The translations under genes and the position numbers were made by a program. A DNA stretch of 64,000 nucleotides from Pacificispira sp002696645 (GTDB lineage: Bacteria > Pseudomonadota > Alphaproteobacteria > UBA8366 > Aestuariispiraceae). Numbering within the stretch: the stretch's first letter is position 1; the number at the start of each line of letters is the position of its first letter. The notes below the pieces were generated by a model. The model saw only the letters and a list, made by a program, of their open reading frames with translations, made no database searches and had not been told where the DNA came from. This document shows, one piece after another, positions 17,969-25,834 of the stretch. The stretch covers positions 866,623-930,622 of the forward strand of contig NZ_JBLZHU010000001.1 of the NCBI RefSeq assembly GCF_048892425.1. Direction: 5' to 3'.

Positions 17969-18066
17969 TACGATTGATTTTACCCTGTGCAAGGGTATCG
18001 CGTAACCCTGGGGCGTGGTCTGTTTTTAGTTTAAGCCAGCCCTAACATGCAAAAGGACCTTAAGGA

Positions 18067-19377
18067 ATGAGCACAGCAGAAAAGCAGGATTTATATGGCT
18101 ATACCGGTTTTTTTCAAAATGACCTGAAAGACAGCGATCCCGCTGTTTATGCCGCCCTTGAGGATGAATTGCATCGCCAGAATGACGGGATCGAACTAAT
18201 CGCGTCTGAAAACATTGTCAGCCGCGCCGTTATGCAGGCTGTCGGCTCTGTAAACACCAATAAATACGCTGAAGGCTATGCCGGGCGTCGCTATTATGGT
18301 GGATGCGAATATGTTGATGTTGTCGAAGAACTGGCGATTGAGCGGGTCTGCAAGCTGTTTGACTGTAAATTTGCCAATGTGCAGCCACATTCCGGCGCCC
18401 AGGCAAATCAGGCAGTGTTCTTTGCGCTGTTACAGCCCGGCGACACCTATATGGGTCTGTCGCTGGCATCCGGTGGGCATCTGACCCATGGTGCGGCCCC
18501 GAACCAATCGGGCAAATGGTTCAATGCGGTTCAATACGATGTGCGTAAAGAAGACAATCTGATCGATTTCGATCAGGTGGAGCGCCTGGCGCAGGAACAT
18601 AAGCCCAAACTGATCATCGCGGGGGGCTCAGCCTATCCGCGCCTGATTGATTTCAAACGCTTCCGGGAAATTGCCGACAGCGTGGGGGCGTATTTCATGG
18701 TCGATATGGCCCATTTCGCGGGGTTGGTGGCTGGTGGACAGCATCCAAACCCGCTGGATTATGCTCATGTCGCGACCTCGACGACCCACAAGACGCTGCG
18801 CTGCACGCGTGGTGGCATCATCCTGACCAATGACGAAGCCTTGGCGAAGAAATTCAATTCCGCTGTTTTCCCTGGCTTACAGGGCGGGCCTTTGATGCAT
18901 GTTATCGCAGGCAAGGCGGTTGGGTTTGGTGAAGCTTTGCGCCCCGAATACAAGGCCTATACGGCGGCCATCGTGCGCAATGCCAAAATGTTGGCGGCAA
19001 CGCTGGTTGAAGGGGGGCTGGACATTGTGTCCGGTGGCACCGATACGCATTTGATGCTGGTCGATTTGCGCCCGAAGGGCCTGACCGGCAATATTGCCGA
19101 AAAGAGCCTGGAGCGCGCCGGGATCACCTGTAACAAGAATGGCATTCCGTTCGATCCGGAAAAGCCGATGGTTACCAGTGGTATTCGTCTGGGGACGCCT
19201 GCTGCCACAACGCGGGGCTTTGGCGAGGCTGAATTCCGCGAAGTGGGACAGCTGATCGTAGAAGTGCTGGACGGATTGGCTGCGAATCGGGAAGACAATA
19301 CTGCGGTTGAAGAGTCTGTGCATGCGCGTGTGAAAACGCTGTGTGCGCGTTTCCCATTGTATGATGCGCCTTATTGA
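18067..19377 (+). CDS. glyA: Serine hydroxymethyltransferase
   Basis: PLP enzyme of 436 residues converting serine and tetrahydrofolate to glycine and 5,10-methylene-THF. Motifs: ELIASENIVSRAVMQA, NKYAEGYAGRRYYGGCE, VQPHSGAQAN, VDMAHFAGLVAGG, and the PLP lysine in STTHKTLRCTRGG (Lys242). The usual wording after the lysine is TLRGPRGG; here Cys-Thr replaces Gly-Pro, an unusual but local change. AAGGA precedes the ATG. Separated from nrdR by 83 nt containing a strong hairpin. Confidence 0.95.
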   Translation: MSTAEKQDLYGYTGFFQNDLKDSDPAVYAALEDELHRQNDGIELIASENIVSRAVMQAVGSVNTNKYAEGYAGRRYYGGCEYVDVVEELAIERVCKLFDCKFANVQPHSGAQANQAVFFALLQPGDTYMGLSLASGGHLTHGAAPNQSGKWFNAVQYDVRKEDNLIDFDQVERLAQEHKPKLIIAGGSAYPRLIDFKRFREIADSVGAYFMVDMAHFAGLVAGGQHPNPLDYAHVATSTTHKTLRCTRGGIILTNDEALAKKFNSAVFPGLQGGPLMHVIAGKAVGFGEALRPEYKAYTAAIVRNAKMLAATLVEGGLDIVSGGTDTHLMLVDLRPKGLTGNIAEKSLERAGITCNKNGIPFDPEKPMVTSGIRLGTPAATTRGFGEAEFREVGQLIVEVLDGLAANREDNTAVEESVHARVKTLCARFPLYDAPY

Positions 19378-19410
19378 TCGCCCAGGCGATCCAGGCGCAT
19401 AAGGCGACAT

Positions 19411-19435
19411 CCAGGGCGGGACTGGCCCGTCCTGG
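19411..19435 (+). other. Stem-loop between glyA and nrdR
   Basis: Positions 19411-19420 pair with 19426-19435 (10 bp, one G-U) around a 5-nt loop ACTGG. A smaller perfect hairpin, GATCGCC/GGCGATC, sits just before it at the glyA stop. There is no T-run, so read-through into nrdR is possible; the structures may protect the glyA mRNA end or act with Rho (inference). Confidence 0.5.
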
Positions 19436-19460
19436 ACATCTGTGAGGGGGCTTTAGAGCA

Positions 19461-19928
19461 ATGAAATGTCCGTTCTGCGGTAATGATGACACCCAGGTTA
19501 AGGACTCCAGGCCAACTGAGGATAACTCAGCCATTCGCCGTCGGAGAATGTGCCTGAATTGCGGGGCCCGCTTCACGACCTTTGAGCGCGTTCAATTGCG
19601 CGAATTGACCGTGGTGAAGAAAAACGGTCAGCGCGAGCCCTTTGATCGCGACAAGCTGATCCGCTCCATGCAGATCGCCTGTCGCAAGCGTAATGTGGAA
19701 TTGGACCGGATAGAGCGGATCGTCAATTCCATCGTGCGTCGGCTGGAAAGCTCCGGTGAAAGCGAAGTACCGGTTTCAACGGTTGGCGAAATGGTGATGG
19801 AAGCCCTGCTGCAATTGGATCAGGTCGCCTATGTCCGGTTCGCGTCGGTTTATCGGAACTTCCGCGAGGCCAAGGATTTCACGGATTTCGTGCAACGTGA
19901 CGTCTCCAAACTTGAAGATGATCTCTAA
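19461..19928 (+). CDS. nrdR: Transcriptional repressor NrdR
   Basis: ATP/dATP-sensing repressor of ribonucleotide reductase genes, 155 residues. The N-terminal zinc ribbon (MKCPFCGNDDTQVKDSR then RRMCLNCGARFTTFER, four Cys) is intact and is followed by the ATP-cone domain (KKNGQREPFDRDKLIRSM, YVRFASVYRNF). It sits between glyA and the riboflavin genes, the conserved alphaproteobacterial arrangement, with ribD starting 14 nt later. Confidence 0.95.
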   Translation: MKCPFCGNDDTQVKDSRPTEDNSAIRRRRMCLNCGARFTTFERVQLRELTVVKKNGQREPFDRDKLIRSMQIACRKRNVELDRIERIVNSIVRRLESSGESEVPVSTVGEMVMEALLQLDQVAYVRFASVYRNFREAKDFTDFVQRDVSKLEDDL

Positions 19929-19942
19929 CTGAAGACTGACCC

Positions 19943-21034
19943 ATGACCGCAAGCCCCGAAACGGCCCAGGATCGCCGCTGGATGCGCGTCGCCCTGGCTC
20001 TGGGGCAGCGCGGTCTGGGGCGGGTCGCACCCAATCCCGCGGTGGGCTGTGTGCTGGTTAAGGATGGTCAGGTCGTCGGGCGCGGCTGGACCCAGCCCGG
20101 TGGTCGTCCCCATGCGGAAACGGAGGCCCTGCGCCGCGCCGGATCTGCGGCAAAGGGGGCAACCGCCTATGTCAGCCTGGAACCCTGCAGCCATACCGGA
20201 AAGACCGGCCCGTGCTCAACAGCCTTGATCGAGGCCGGGGTGGCACGCGTCGTGATCGCGATGATCGATCCGGACAACCGCGTTGCCGGGGGCGGCGTCG
20301 CAGCCTTAGAAGCTGCCGGAATACCAGTCACATTGGGTGTACTTGAACGCGAGGCCTTGCTTTTGAACCAGGGGTTCGTTCTGTCGCGCACCCGGAACCG
20401 TCCCATGGTGACGCTAAAGCTGGCGACCAGCCTGGATGGCAAGATCGCAACGGCATCTGGTGAAAGTCGCTGGATTACGGGGCCGGAAGCACGTCAGGAC
20501 GCGCAACTGCTGCGCATGACCCATGATGCCATTCTGGTTGGAATTGGCACCGCCCTGGCCGACGATCCCGCACTGACCTGCCGTCTGCAGGGAATTCTGG
20601 TCCAGCCAGTGCGGGTTGTGCTGGACGGACAGGGGCGGCTTCCAGAGACCGCGAAACTATGCGACGGCACTGTCCCGACCCTGCAATTCGTCGCGCAGGG
20701 CTGTGATACAGCGGTACCGAAAGGCGTGACCCGGCTGGCCGTGCCCCAAAGTCAAAGCGGCTTATCCGTGCCGGATGTGCTGTCAGCCTTGGCAGGGCGT
20801 GGCATTACGCGCCTGATGGTGGAGGGGGGTGGGCAGGTCGCTGCATCCTTCCTGCGGGCGGAGTGTGTTGATCGGGTGGCCTGGTATCGGTCCGGTCTTG
20901 TTCTGGGTGCAGACGCGCGTTCAGGAATTTCAGACCTCGCCATCACCGCCCTTTCTGATGCCACACGGTTTGAATTGATTTCATCCCGTGCGGTCGGATC
21001 AAGTCTGGTCGATACATTTATTAAAAATCATTAA
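19943..21034 (+). CDS. ribD: Bifunctional riboflavin deaminase/reductase RibD
   Basis: Carries out steps 2 and 3 of riboflavin synthesis (deamination of the pyrimidine, then reduction of the ribosyl chain); 363 residues. The deaminase half has zinc ligands in RPHAETEAL and EPCSHTGKTGPCSTALI, with NPAVGCVLV as the substrate loop. The reductase half starts near residue 150 with PMVTLKLATSLDGKIA, then SRWITGPEARQDAQ and VEGGGQVAASFL. Full length compared with E. coli RibD. Next to nrdR upstream and within the rib cluster. Confidence 0.94.
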   Translation: MTASPETAQDRRWMRVALALGQRGLGRVAPNPAVGCVLVKDGQVVGRGWTQPGGRPHAETEALRRAGSAAKGATAYVSLEPCSHTGKTGPCSTALIEAGVARVVIAMIDPDNRVAGGGVAALEAAGIPVTLGVLEREALLLNQGFVLSRTRNRPMVTLKLATSLDGKIATASGESRWITGPEARQDAQLLRMTHDAILVGIGTALADDPALTCRLQGILVQPVRVVLDGQGRLPETAKLCDGTVPTLQFVAQGCDTAVPKGVTRLAVPQSQSGLSVPDVLSALAGRGITRLMVEGGGQVAASFLRAECVDRVAWYRSGLVLGADARSGISDLAITALSDATRFELISSRAVGSSLVDTFIKNH

Positions 21035-21105
21035 AATCAAAACTTTAAATGAGTTTCCTTATACCCCATGTCAGGAGTGAGGAGGTACTGTCTGGTCTGT
21101 CCTTC

Positions 21106-21134
21106 TTGATCCAGCGCAAGGCGCTGCGGATCAA
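21106..21134 (+). promoter_or_regulatory. Possible FNR/FixK-like box overlapping a stem-loop upstream of the DUF465 gene
   Basis: The 14-mer at 21106-21119 (TTGATCCAGCGCAA) resembles the alphaproteobacterial FNR/FixK consensus TTGAT-N4-ATCAA, with a weaker right half. The same DNA forms a hairpin: TTGATCC pairs with GGATCAA (21128-21134) and AGCGC with GCGCT (21121-21125), with a 2-nt bulge. It ends 48 nt before the DUF465 start, so it could be an operator or an RNA element; I cannot tell which. Confidence 0.3.
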
Positions 21135-21182
21135 ATCAAGTTACAATCTTTCGATATTGATCATCAGCACTGGAGAATACCA

Positions 21183-21416
21183 ATGTCCCATACCCCCCAT
21201 GAACTCGCCGAAGAATTTCCAAACAGCACAGAGGCGCTGCATTCGCTTCGGGAAAGCGATCCGCATTTCCGCAAGCTGACGGAAAAGTATCATGATCTGA
21301 ACCGAGAAATTCACCGGGGTGAGACGGATGTCGAACCCATGGATGATATGCATCTGGAAGAGTTGAAGAAGAAGCGTTTGGCGATGCTGGACGAAATTCG
21401 CACGCGTTTAGGGTAG
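21183..21416 (+). CDS. DUF465/YdcH-family protein
   Basis: Small charged helical protein of 77 residues: LRESDPHFRKLTEKYHDLNR followed by an MHLEELKKKRLAMLDEI helix is the DUF465 (YdcH) signature. The family is widespread in Proteobacteria and its function is not established. The ATG at 21183 has GGAGAAT upstream. It interrupts the rib cluster between ribD and ribE and may have its own promoter in the preceding 148 nt. Confidence 0.85.
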   Translation: MSHTPHELAEEFPNSTEALHSLRESDPHFRKLTEKYHDLNREIHRGETDVEPMDDMHLEELKKKRLAMLDEIRTRLG

Positions 21417-21422
21417 ACTGGG

Positions 21423-21486
21423 TTTGCCTTATCGGCTGAGAAGCGTAAATACAGGCCTGAATGTGAAGTCTGTAGGATAAGGCAAA
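21423..21486 (+). promoter_or_regulatory. Inverted repeat covering the ribE ribosome-binding site
   Basis: A perfect 11-bp inverted repeat, TTTGCCTTATC (21423-21433) and GATAAGGCAAA (21476-21486), flanks a 42-nt loop. The right arm contains the only Shine-Dalgarno-like sequence (AAGG) and ends on the A of the ribE ATG, so pairing would hide the start site. A nested 5-bp stem, TACAG (21450-21454) with CTGTA (21470-21474), lies inside. It does not match the FMN (RFN) riboswitch consensus that I know. Role inferred: translational control of ribE. Confidence 0.5.
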
Positions 21487-22091
21487 TGTTTACCGGCATC
21501 ATTACCGATCAAGGACGGGTATCTGTGCGGGAAGACCGTGGCGATACCCGCTTCGTCATTGAAACCCGCTATCAGGTTGAAGACATTGCTTTGGGCGCAT
21601 CGATCGCCTGTTCCGGCTGTTGTCTGACGGTGATCGAAACCGGACGCACCCCACAGGGCCAAGGCTGGTTTGCTGTTGAGGCCTCTGGTGAAACCCTGTC
21701 GAAGACGACATTGGATGGCTGGTCCGTCGGATCGCACCTGAACCTGGAGCGCGCATTGCGCCTGGGTGATGAACTGGGCGGCCATTTCGTGCTGGGCCAT
21801 GTGGATGGTGTCGCCGACATTGTCGACCGTCAGCGGGACGGGGATAGCTGGCGCTTTAGTTTTCGCCCGCCCGCTAATCTTATGAAATATATTGCACCGA
21901 AAGGATCTGTTGTCCTGGATGGTGTTTCCCTGACAATCAACGAGGTTGGTGAAGACAGCTTTGGCGTCAACATCATCCCACATACCTTTTCAGAAACCGG
22001 ATTTGGTCGCGCCAAGCCGGGGGATCGGGTGAACCTTGAGGTGGACGCGCTGGCCCGATATGTTGCGCGCCTGCTTGGTCAAGAAGGATAA
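21486..22091 (+). CDS. ribE: Riboflavin synthase, alpha subunit
   Basis: Final step of riboflavin synthesis (dismutation of two lumazines to riboflavin); 201 residues made of two lumazine-binding repeats. The first begins MFTGIITDQGRV with the conserved ACSGCCLTV stretch; the second has GGHFVLGHVDGVADI and KGSVVLDGVSLTINEV. The length is normal. Its start lies in the right arm of a strong inverted repeat. The ribBA start is 7 nt after its stop. Confidence 0.94.
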   Translation: MFTGIITDQGRVSVREDRGDTRFVIETRYQVEDIALGASIACSGCCLTVIETGRTPQGQGWFAVEASGETLSKTTLDGWSVGSHLNLERALRLGDELGGHFVLGHVDGVADIVDRQRDGDSWRFSFRPPANLMKYIAPKGSVVLDGVSLTINEVGEDSFGVNIIPHTFSETGFGRAKPGDRVNLEVDALARYVARLLGQEG

Positions 22092-22098
22092 TGCCCGG

Positions 22099-23259
22099 AT
22101 GAGTAAAGACAGCCCCTCTGTGATATCAAAACAGGACATCGCCCGCGCAGCGAGTGATACGCGCTTCCTGTCTTCTATTGATGAGATCATTGAGGAAGCC
22201 CGAAATGGCCGGATGTTCATTCTGGTAGATGACGAAGACCGCGAGAATGAGGGCGATCTGGTTATTCCAGCCCAAATGGCGACACCGGAAGCCATTAACT
22301 TCATGGCGAAATATGGCCGTGGGCTGATTTGCCTGGCGCTTCAGGGGGAGCAGGTTAAGCGTCTGGGCCTGGAACTGATGCCGCAAAAGAATGCCAGCCG
22401 CTTTGGTACCGCCTTTACCGTATCGATTGAGGCACGGGAAGGGGTCACGACCGGGATTTCCGCACCGGACCGCGCGCGCACGATTGCCGCCGCAGTCGCC
22501 CCCAATGCGACACCGGAAGACATCACGACGCCAGGCCATATCTTTCCACTGTTGGCCCGGGATGGCGGTGTTTTGGTGCGCGCGGGGCATACGGAAGCTG
22601 CGGTTGACCTGGCGCGTTTGGCGGGATTAAGCCCGGCTGGCGTGATCTGTGAGATCATGAATGATGACGGTGAAATGGCGCGCCTGCCAGACCTGATTAA
22701 ATTTGCGCAATTTCATGGACTTAAAGTTGGTGCCATTGCGGATTTGATTGCCCATCGTCGCCAGCATGACCGTGTGGTAGATCGGACGGAAAGCACGACC
22801 CTGACATCAGTGCATGGCGGTGAATTTACCATGCATGTTTATGTCAATCGCCTGAACTATGCCGAACATGTCGCCCTGGTGAAGGGGGATTTGAAGGCTG
22901 GTACGCCCGCATTCGTGCGCATGCATGCGCTGAGCATTCTGGATGATGTTCTGATGGACTCAGAAGGCGGCAAGGCCGGTGATTTGCAGAAAGCCATGGA
23001 CCTGATCGGGCAAGAGGGCTGTGGCGTCGTGGTCCTGATCCGGGAACCGCATGCGACCTCTCTGTCTGACCGCGTGCGTCGGCGTGAGAATAAGGCGACA
23101 GAGGATGCCACCGGCGAATTGCGCGATTATGGCATTGGCGCACAGATTTTAGCCGATCTGGGCGTGCATGATATGGTCTTGCTGTCCAATACCGATAAGA
23201 CCGTGATCGGTCTGGAAGGCTATGGATTGAAAATCGTTGGTCGCAAGGCGCTGGGCTGA
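22099..23259 (+). CDS. ribB: 3,4-dihydroxy-2-butanone-4-phosphate synthase with degenerate GTP cyclohydrolase II domain (RibBA-like)
   Basis: Two-domain protein of 386 residues. The N-terminal DHBP synthase half is intact: LVDDEDRENEGDLVIPA, TAFTVSIEAREGVTTGISA, TPGHIFPLLARDGGVLVRAG and HTEAAVDLARLAG. The C-terminal half keeps the RibA fold (LRDYGIGAQILADLGVH, GLEGYGLKIVGR). It has lost the zinc triad: canonical HSECLTGD..GSxRCDCG reads RMHALSILDDVLMDSEGGKA, and the RQEGRGIGL catalytic stretch reads IREPHATSL. GTP cyclohydrolase II activity is therefore not expected, so a separate ribA is needed. The ATG at 22099 has AAGGA upstream. Cluster position supports riboflavin synthesis. Confidence 0.9.
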   Translation: MSKDSPSVISKQDIARAASDTRFLSSIDEIIEEARNGRMFILVDDEDRENEGDLVIPAQMATPEAINFMAKYGRGLICLALQGEQVKRLGLELMPQKNASRFGTAFTVSIEAREGVTTGISAPDRARTIAAAVAPNATPEDITTPGHIFPLLARDGGVLVRAGHTEAAVDLARLAGLSPAGVICEIMNDDGEMARLPDLIKFAQFHGLKVGAIADLIAHRRQHDRVVDRTESTTLTSVHGGEFTMHVYVNRLNYAEHVALVKGDLKAGTPAFVRMHALSILDDVLMDSEGGKAGDLQKAMDLIGQEGCGVVVLIREPHATSLSDRVRRRENKATEDATGELRDYGIGAQILADLGVHDMVLLSNTDKTVIGLEGYGLKIVGRKALG

Positions 23260-23284
23260 GACGCGCGCAAAGAAAGGGTCAATT

Positions 23285-23719
23285 GTGGCACATATACTGA
23301 TCGTGGAAGCGCCCTATTATGCGGCGATTTCCGAAGAACTGGGCCTGGGTGCCATTGCGGAATTGGAAGCCCAGGGGGCGACCTATGACCGTGTGACGGT
23401 CTTTGGTGTGTTTGAATTGCCCGCCGCCATCGCCATGGCCCATTCGGGACAGCCAGGTCGATATGATGGCTATCTGGCCTTGGGATGCGTCATTCGGGGG
23501 GAGACAACCCACTATGACTATGTCTGCAACGAAAGCGCGCGCGGTCTGATGGATCTGTCCGTGCAGCATCATCTGGCGATTGGATATGGTGTTGTGACGG
23601 TAGAAAATGAAGCGCAAGCTTGGGCGCGGGCATCGCGGGATAAAAAGAACAAGGGCAAGGATGCTGCGGCGGCGTGCCTGCGTATGATCGCCCTGCGTCG
23701 CAATTTTGACCTTACCTGA
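23285..23719 (+). CDS. ribH: 6,7-dimethyl-8-ribityllumazine synthase
   Basis: Penultimate riboflavin enzyme, 144 residues, forming hollow icosahedral or pentameric assemblies. Motifs: VFGVFELPAAIAMA, YLALGCVIRGETTHYDYVCN with the catalytic His region, and YGVVTVENEAQAWAR. The GTG at 23285 follows AAAGG; an upstream in-frame GTG at 23237 would overlap ribBA. The nusB gene begins within 15 nt of its stop. Confidence 0.92.
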   Translation: MAHILIVEAPYYAAISEELGLGAIAELEAQGATYDRVTVFGVFELPAAIAMAHSGQPGRYDGYLALGCVIRGETTHYDYVCNESARGLMDLSVQHHLAIGYGVVTVENEAQAWARASRDKKNKGKDAAAACLRMIALRRNFDLT

Positions 23720-23734
23720 TTGGAACAGCCTATC

Positions 23735-24238
23735 ATGAGCCCTCATACATCACTTTCGCCCACTCAAAGCGCTCAGCGTCGGGCAGCCCGTTTGGCGGCG
23801 GTCCAGGCCTTGTACGAGATGGAAATTTCGGGCCATCACGCGCGCAAGGCAATTGACAGCTTTCGAGAACGGGGCGGCACGGCAGATCTGGATGGGGAAA
23901 CAATTCAGGCCGATGGCGCGTTCTTCACTGAAATCGTGCTGGGCGTTACGGGCGGCAGGCAAGACCTGGATCGCGTGATTGAAGCGGCGATTGAAAAGGG
24001 ACGCAAGGTCGCATCCCTGGAAACCGTGCTGCGCGCAATCCTGCGGGCAGGGGCCTATGAAATGGCGCGGCGCGATGAAATCGACCCGCCTGTGGTGATC
24101 AGCGAATATCTGACCATTGCTGCCGCATTCTATGACACGGCGGAAACCGGTTTTGTGAACGGTATTCTGGATCGACTGGCGACGGTGCTGCGTCAGGACG
24201 ATGTGGATTTGATCGCCCCCGATGCGGATCATGGCTGA
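23735..24238 (+). CDS. nusB: Transcription antitermination factor NusB
   Basis: RNA-binding helical protein of 167 residues that joins NusE (S10) at boxA in rRNA antitermination. Typical stretches: RRAARLAAVQALYEMEIS at the N-terminus, VLRAILRAGAYEMARRDEID, and PVVISEYLTIAAAFYDTAETGFVNGIL near the end. The ATG at 23735 was preferred to a TTG abutting the ribH stop. Overlaps thiL by 8 nt, the common ribH-nusB-thiL order. Confidence 0.92.
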   Translation: MSPHTSLSPTQSAQRRAARLAAVQALYEMEISGHHARKAIDSFRERGGTADLDGETIQADGAFFTEIVLGVTGGRQDLDRVIEAAIEKGRKVASLETVLRAILRAGAYEMARRDEIDPPVVISEYLTIAAAFYDTAETGFVNGILDRLATVLRQDDVDLIAPDADHG

Positions 24239-25220
24239 TAAACAGAAAGAGCCTTCCCCGGCAACCGGCGAGTTTCATCGCATAGCACAGTATTTCCGAC
24301 CCCTGGCGAAAGGGGCACCAGGCGCGTTTAACCTGGGGGATGATGCAGCGGTATTTGCCGTTCCGCCGGGGCGTGAGCTGGTCGTAACCCTGGATACGAT
24401 TGTCGAAGGCGTTCACTTCATCGGGGATGAAGCAGCGGACATGTTGGCGCGCAAGGCGATGCGGGTGAACCTGTCGGATCTGGCCGCCATGGGGGCGACG
24501 CCGCTTGGCTATTTCCTGTCCCTCAGCCTGCCAAAGCGCATAGATGATTCCTGGATTGAGGCTTTCTGCGCTGGCCTGGCATCGGATCAGACGGAATTTG
24601 ATTGGCATTTGATGGGGGGTGATTCAACCTCCACCCCCGGCCCGATTTCCATTGCGGTCACTGCCTTGGGCACTGTGCCTGTGGGACAGGCCTTGCGGCG
24701 GTCAGGCGCACAGGTTGGGGATGCTGTTTATGTCTCCGGCGGGATCGGGGATGGATTCCTGGGCCTTCTGGCCGCCCAAGGACAATTGCCCTATGGACCG
24801 GAAGCGGACGCCATGCTGCGACGTTATCGCTGCCCGGACCCGCGTATCGCCTTGGGTCTGGCCCTGGTAGGGCGGGCCCATGCGGCGATGGATGTATCAG
24901 ACGGCCTGATCGGCGACCTGGCGCATATCTGTGAACAATCAGGCGTCGGTGCCGTGTTACGCGCGCAATCCGTGCCCCTGTCTGCCAGTGCGGCGGAATT
25001 GGTTGCTGATCAGCCCAATCTGTATCTGGAATTGCTGACCGGTGGCGATGACTATGAATTGCTGATCACCGGACGGGCCCCAGATATCGAAGCCGCCGCA
25101 GCAGACAGCGGCTGTCGTGTGACCTGCATCGGGGAGATCGTTTCAGGCGACCGTGTGGTTGTCCATGATGCAGACGGTGAAGAACTAACCTTCACGCATG
25201 TGGGCTTCCGTCACAGCTAG
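24231..25220 (+). CDS. thiL: Thiamine-monophosphate kinase
   Basis: Phosphorylates thiamine monophosphate to thiamine diphosphate; 329 residues of the AIRS/PurM fold. Motifs: FNLGDDAAVFAVPPG, LDTIVEGVHF, LARKAMRVNLSDLAAMGATP, LMGGDSTSTPG, MDVSDGLIGDLAHICEQSGVGA and LTGGDDYELLIT. The ATG at 24231 overlaps nusB by 8 nt; ATG at 24222 is also possible. It ends the glyA-to-thiL block. Confidence 0.93.
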   Translation: MADKQKEPSPATGEFHRIAQYFRPLAKGAPGAFNLGDDAAVFAVPPGRELVVTLDTIVEGVHFIGDEAADMLARKAMRVNLSDLAAMGATPLGYFLSLSLPKRIDDSWIEAFCAGLASDQTEFDWHLMGGDSTSTPGPISIAVTALGTVPVGQALRRSGAQVGDAVYVSGGIGDGFLGLLAAQGQLPYGPEADAMLRRYRCPDPRIALGLALVGRAHAAMDVSDGLIGDLAHICEQSGVGAVLRAQSVPLSASAAELVADQPNLYLELLTGGDDYELLITGRAPDIEAAAADSGCRVTCIGEIVSGDRVVVHDADGEELTFTHVGFRHS

Positions 25221-25279
25221 TGCTGGGCTATGACTGTCTTTAGAGTATCGTGTGTGATGCTTTTTAACGCGTTGGCCCT

Positions 25280-25720
25280 ATGAAGATTTTGATCATCATT
25301 GTCGTCGTTTTGGTTCTGCTGGCAGGCGGCGGCGGGGGCTATTATTATTTCTTCGTTCTGCCGACCCAGAATGACATGGCGGAACCCGCACCGCCGCCAC
25401 CGCCGGACACAAGATTGATAGAGCTTGACCCCCTGCGCATCCCCGTTATTCGCGGCGGCGTCGTGGTGAATTATGTGATTTTGAATGTCACGTTGGAAAC
25501 CATCGGGCCCGACAATGAGGCCTTTGCACAAAAGCTAATGCCAAGATTGCGCAATGCGTTTCTGACAGATTTGAATGGATATTTCGCCGTTGTCCCGGTT
25601 GAAGATCGCATTCTGGTGAAAAGCCTGAAACGTCGCATGCTTGTAATCAGCGGGCGTGTTCTGGGCCGTGGCGTGGTAAATGATGTGCTGATACAGAATG
25701 CCTTTAAGCAAAAAAGCTAA
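25280..25720 (+). CDS. FliL-like single-pass membrane protein
   Basis: Protein of 146 residues with one N-terminal membrane segment (ILIIIVVVLVLLAGGGGG), a Pro-rich hinge (PAPPPPPD) and a periplasmic domain with alternating strands ending in LRNAFLTDLNGYF and LVISGRVLGRGVVNDVLI. The layout and the C-terminal helix-strand pattern resemble flagellar basal-body protein FliL, but sequence identity is limited and no flagellar gene is adjacent (the motor genes are at 42-45 kb). An uncharacterised FliL-like protein is the safest reading. Confidence 0.55.
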   Translation: MKILIIIVVVLVLLAGGGGGYYYFFVLPTQNDMAEPAPPPPPDTRLIELDPLRIPVIRGGVVVNYVILNVTLETIGPDNEAFAQKLMPRLRNAFLTDLNGYFAVVPVEDRILVKSLKRRMLVISGRVLGRGVVNDVLIQNAFKQKS

Positions 25721-25834
25721 CGGCTTTATCAAGGACATTTTTCCCGTGGCAAGGATGCCCTAAATCGGTATTGTCGGCTGTCATCGGACATAAAAAATTC
25801 CTGATTTGCTTCCTGGGACGGAGACTTTACCCCT

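Noticed and set aside
17969..18066. Riboswitch or terminator between rpiB and glyA
   Set aside because: Only a 6-bp hairpin (TACCCT/AGGGTA, 17981-17997) is visible; no T-run or known aptamer pattern.
21049..21279. Open frame upstream of and overlapping the DUF465 gene
   Set aside because: It overlaps the recognisable DUF465 frame in another phase and lacks a good ribosome-binding site or motif.
21423..21486. FMN or TPP riboswitch before ribE
   Set aside because: The leader contains a CTGAGA-like string and a stem, but lacks the other conserved blocks of both riboswitch classes; kept only as an unclassified inverted repeat.
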